The translations under genes were made by a program, and so were the position numbers. Below the pieces are notes generated by a model, which worked only from the letters and a program-made list of their open reading frames with translations, was not told the origin of the DNA and searched no databases. From Candidatus Wolframiiraptor sp. EX4484-121 (lineage in GTDB: Archaea > Thermoproteota > Nitrososphaeria_A > Caldarchaeales > Wolframiiraptoraceae): a stretch of DNA of 6,899 bases. Shown piece by piece: positions 5,797 to 6,899 of the stretch (positions are counted from its first letter, which is position 1; each line of letters starts with the position of its first letter). The DNA is taken from contig NJEK01000064.1 of the NCBI GenBank assembly GCA_002255105.1, positions 1 to 6,899 on the forward strand, given 5' to 3'.

Positions 5797-6567
5797 ATGA
5801 CGATCAATATTGAGGAGAGGCTTAGAAGAGCTCTCCGCAACCTCGGCTTAACCGACTATGAGATGAGGACCTACATCTCCTTACTCAAAGCTGGGAAGCT
5901 CACGGCAAGCGAGCTGAGCGAGGCCGCCGGAGTCCCATACTCGAAGATCTATGATGTCTTGGAGAGCCTAAAGAAGAAAGGATGGATTAGAGGCGAGGGC
6001 GGGAGGCCGGCGAAGTTCTGCGCAAGGCCGCCTAAGGTCGCCTTAGACATCAATAGGATGAGGATTGAGAACGAGCTTAAACGATGTGAAGAGGTGGCGC
6101 TGGCCGGGCTCCTGCCAATCTATCAGCGGGCCGGGGAGAAGGAGAAGCATGACGTATGGGTTCTTAGGGGTGAGGCCAGCATACTCTCAAAGATAAGGGA
6201 TCTCATATTCGGATGTGAAAGCGAGCTACAGATAGCCGCTCCATGGATGAACAAAGACCTCCTAAACCTCATCTTCCCCCCGCTGGCCTTGATAGCTAAT
6301 AGAGGTGGCCGGATTAGGATCATGTTATCGAGTTCATGCGACCTAGATCTCGCTGAGAAACTCGAAGCTGTAGCGGAGATCAGGCTTAGAGATAAGATGT
6401 TCGGCGGGGGAGCGATCTCGGACTCGAGGGAGACGATAATAATTCTAGGAACTGAGGAGGATCAGGCACTCAACATGGCGATCTGGTCCGATCACGTAGC
6501 CCTCGCGAGAATAGCTAAAGTATACTTCGATTACCTCTGGAGGGACGCTAAGCCGTTTAAGAGGTAG
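5797..6567 (+). CDS. TrmB-family transcriptional regulator
   Basis: The 256-residue protein has the two-part TrmB layout. The N-terminal winged helix-turn-helix is about 8-80: NLGLTDYEMRTYISLLKAG (15-33), recognition helix YSKIYDVLESLKKKGWI (48-64), then a wing. A linker helix (83-112) leads to a C-terminal phospholipase-D-like fold (about 117-256) without catalytic HKD motifs. That fold includes WVLRGEASIL (121-130), IAAPWM (146-151), DKMFGG (199-204) and the typical end WSDHVALARIAKVYFDYLWR (230-249). There is no separate sugar-binding domain as in Thermococcus TrmB, so it belongs to the shorter members whose ligands are mostly unknown. No transporter or sugar enzyme is adjacent, so a sugar role should not be assumed; its neighbours are the thermosome upstream and a broken membrane-protein gene 13 bases downstream. 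The target is unknown. Confidence 0.88.
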   Translation: MTINIEERLRRALRNLGLTDYEMRTYISLLKAGKLTASELSEAAGVPYSKIYDVLESLKKKGWIRGEGGRPAKFCARPPKVALDINRMRIENELKRCEEVALAGLLPIYQRAGEKEKHDVWVLRGEASILSKIRDLIFGCESELQIAAPWMNKDLLNLIFPPLALIANRGGRIRIMLSSSCDLDLAEKLEAVAEIRLRDKMFGGGAISDSRETIIILGTEEDQALNMAIWSDHVALARIAKVYFDYLWRDAKPFKR

Positions 6568-6580
6568 ATGGATGTAAGGG

Positions 6581-6899
6581 TTGGTGTCTGAGTTGCGGCG
6601 CAGAGACTCGAGAAGAAGGATTCTATACGTTTTCATATCGATCCTAGCCATAATCATGATCATAATCTCTATATCTCAAGGCATTTGGTTTTCCCTGAAT
6701 CTCTGGGAGTTCGGAGACCTATTCATAAGACCATTCTATTTCTCATTTATCGGCGGACTCATACTCTCCTTCATAGCATTCTTCAGGTTCTCTCATTCAT
6801 AGCATTCTTCAGATTCAACTTTAGAAGGAGGAACTCGCTAACCTTCTGGCTCCTCAAACTATTCATAAAATTCTATCATAGAACTGGATATATCGAGCC
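6581..6899 (+). pseudogene. Small membrane-protein gene broken by a tandem duplication, runs off the right edge
   Basis: The first frame (TTG 6581 or GTG 6584 to TAG 6800-6802) encodes a basic N-terminus (MVSELRRRDSRRR), a hydrophobic segment at about 14-33 and a second at about 49-68, then ends FIAFFRFSHS. Just before the stop, the bases encoding FIAFFRF recur 26 bases later in another frame as FIAFFRFNFRRRNSLTFW, which then stays open to the window end. Removing 26 bases would join the two into one continuous frame of at least 97 codons. The likeliest reading is therefore a frameshifted gene and not a complete 73-residue protein. I do not recognise the family. It starts 13 bases after the TrmB-like stop, with only a weak AAGGG before it, so translation may be coupled to the regulator. 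A real short protein or a sequencing error remain possible. Confidence 0.6.
6764..6816 (+). repeat. Imperfect 26-base tandem duplication
   Basis: Positions 6764-6790 and 6790-6816 match at 25 of 27 bases, with a period of 26. The exact core TTCATAGCATTCTTCAG occurs at 6770-6786 and 6796-6812. The mismatches are at 6769/6795 (C/A) and 6787/6813 (G/A). Because 26 is not a multiple of 3, the duplication shifts the reading frame. Confidence 0.9.

Noticed and set aside
6445..6663. Minus-strand open frame over the end of the TrmB-like gene
   Set aside because: It is antisense to the conserved TrmB C-terminus and has no motifs or promoter.
1..6899. CRISPR array, tRNA gene, insertion sequence or attachment site
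   Set aside because: No regularly spaced repeats, no tRNA T-loop signature in any gap, and no transposase or terminal inverted repeats were seen.

Overview
The window is archaeal and most likely from a thermophile. It encodes a group II chaperonin (thermosome) subunit, a histone, an archaeal-type adenylate kinase (AdkA), an archaeal TrmI-type tRNA methyltransferase, a DUF4013 membrane protein and a TrmB-type regulator. Promoters look like archaeal TATA boxes, and Arg and Ile are written mostly with AGG/AGA and ATA. Histone plus AdkA plus these small-protein families would suit a TACK-type lineage (Bathyarchaeia- or Korarchaeia-like), but I cannot fix the taxon from sequence alone.

Layout, left to right. 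Positions 1-608 (minus strand) hold the N-terminal two thirds or so of a SagB/ThcOx-type nitroreductase-fold protein with a likely Tat signal. It runs off the left edge and begins at a TTG, so it is easily missed. It is divergent from a five-helix DUF4013 membrane protein (680-1330, plus), and both may be driven by one TATA element near 630-637. TrmI (1410-2195, plus) follows and converges on adkA (2202-2828, minus) with only 6 bases between the stops. Upstream of adkA on the same strand is a zinc-ribbon/coiled-coil protein (2870-3415, minus). It is divergent from the histone gene (3574-3825, plus). A 256-base gap rich in short palindromes separates the histone from the thermosome gene (4082-5719, plus). 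After a T-run terminator comes a TrmB-like regulator (5797-6567, plus), then a membrane-protein gene (6581 to the right edge) whose reading frame is broken by an imperfect 26-base tandem duplication.

Most genes are stand-alone housekeeping or information-processing functions: chaperonin folding, chromatin, tRNA modification and nucleotide balance. They do not form a single pathway. Promoter geometry suggests mixed translation initiation. The thermosome has a leader and a strong Shine-Dalgarno site, whereas the SagB-like, histone and TrmB-like genes have a TATA element about 25-30 bases before the start codon, as expected for leaderless mRNAs.

I do not see a convincing new multi-gene defence or mobile system here. 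The points most worth a second look are the frameshifting tandem duplication at 6764-6816, the exported SagB-like protein, the divergent nucleotide-binding end of AdkA, and the structured gap upstream of the thermosome.
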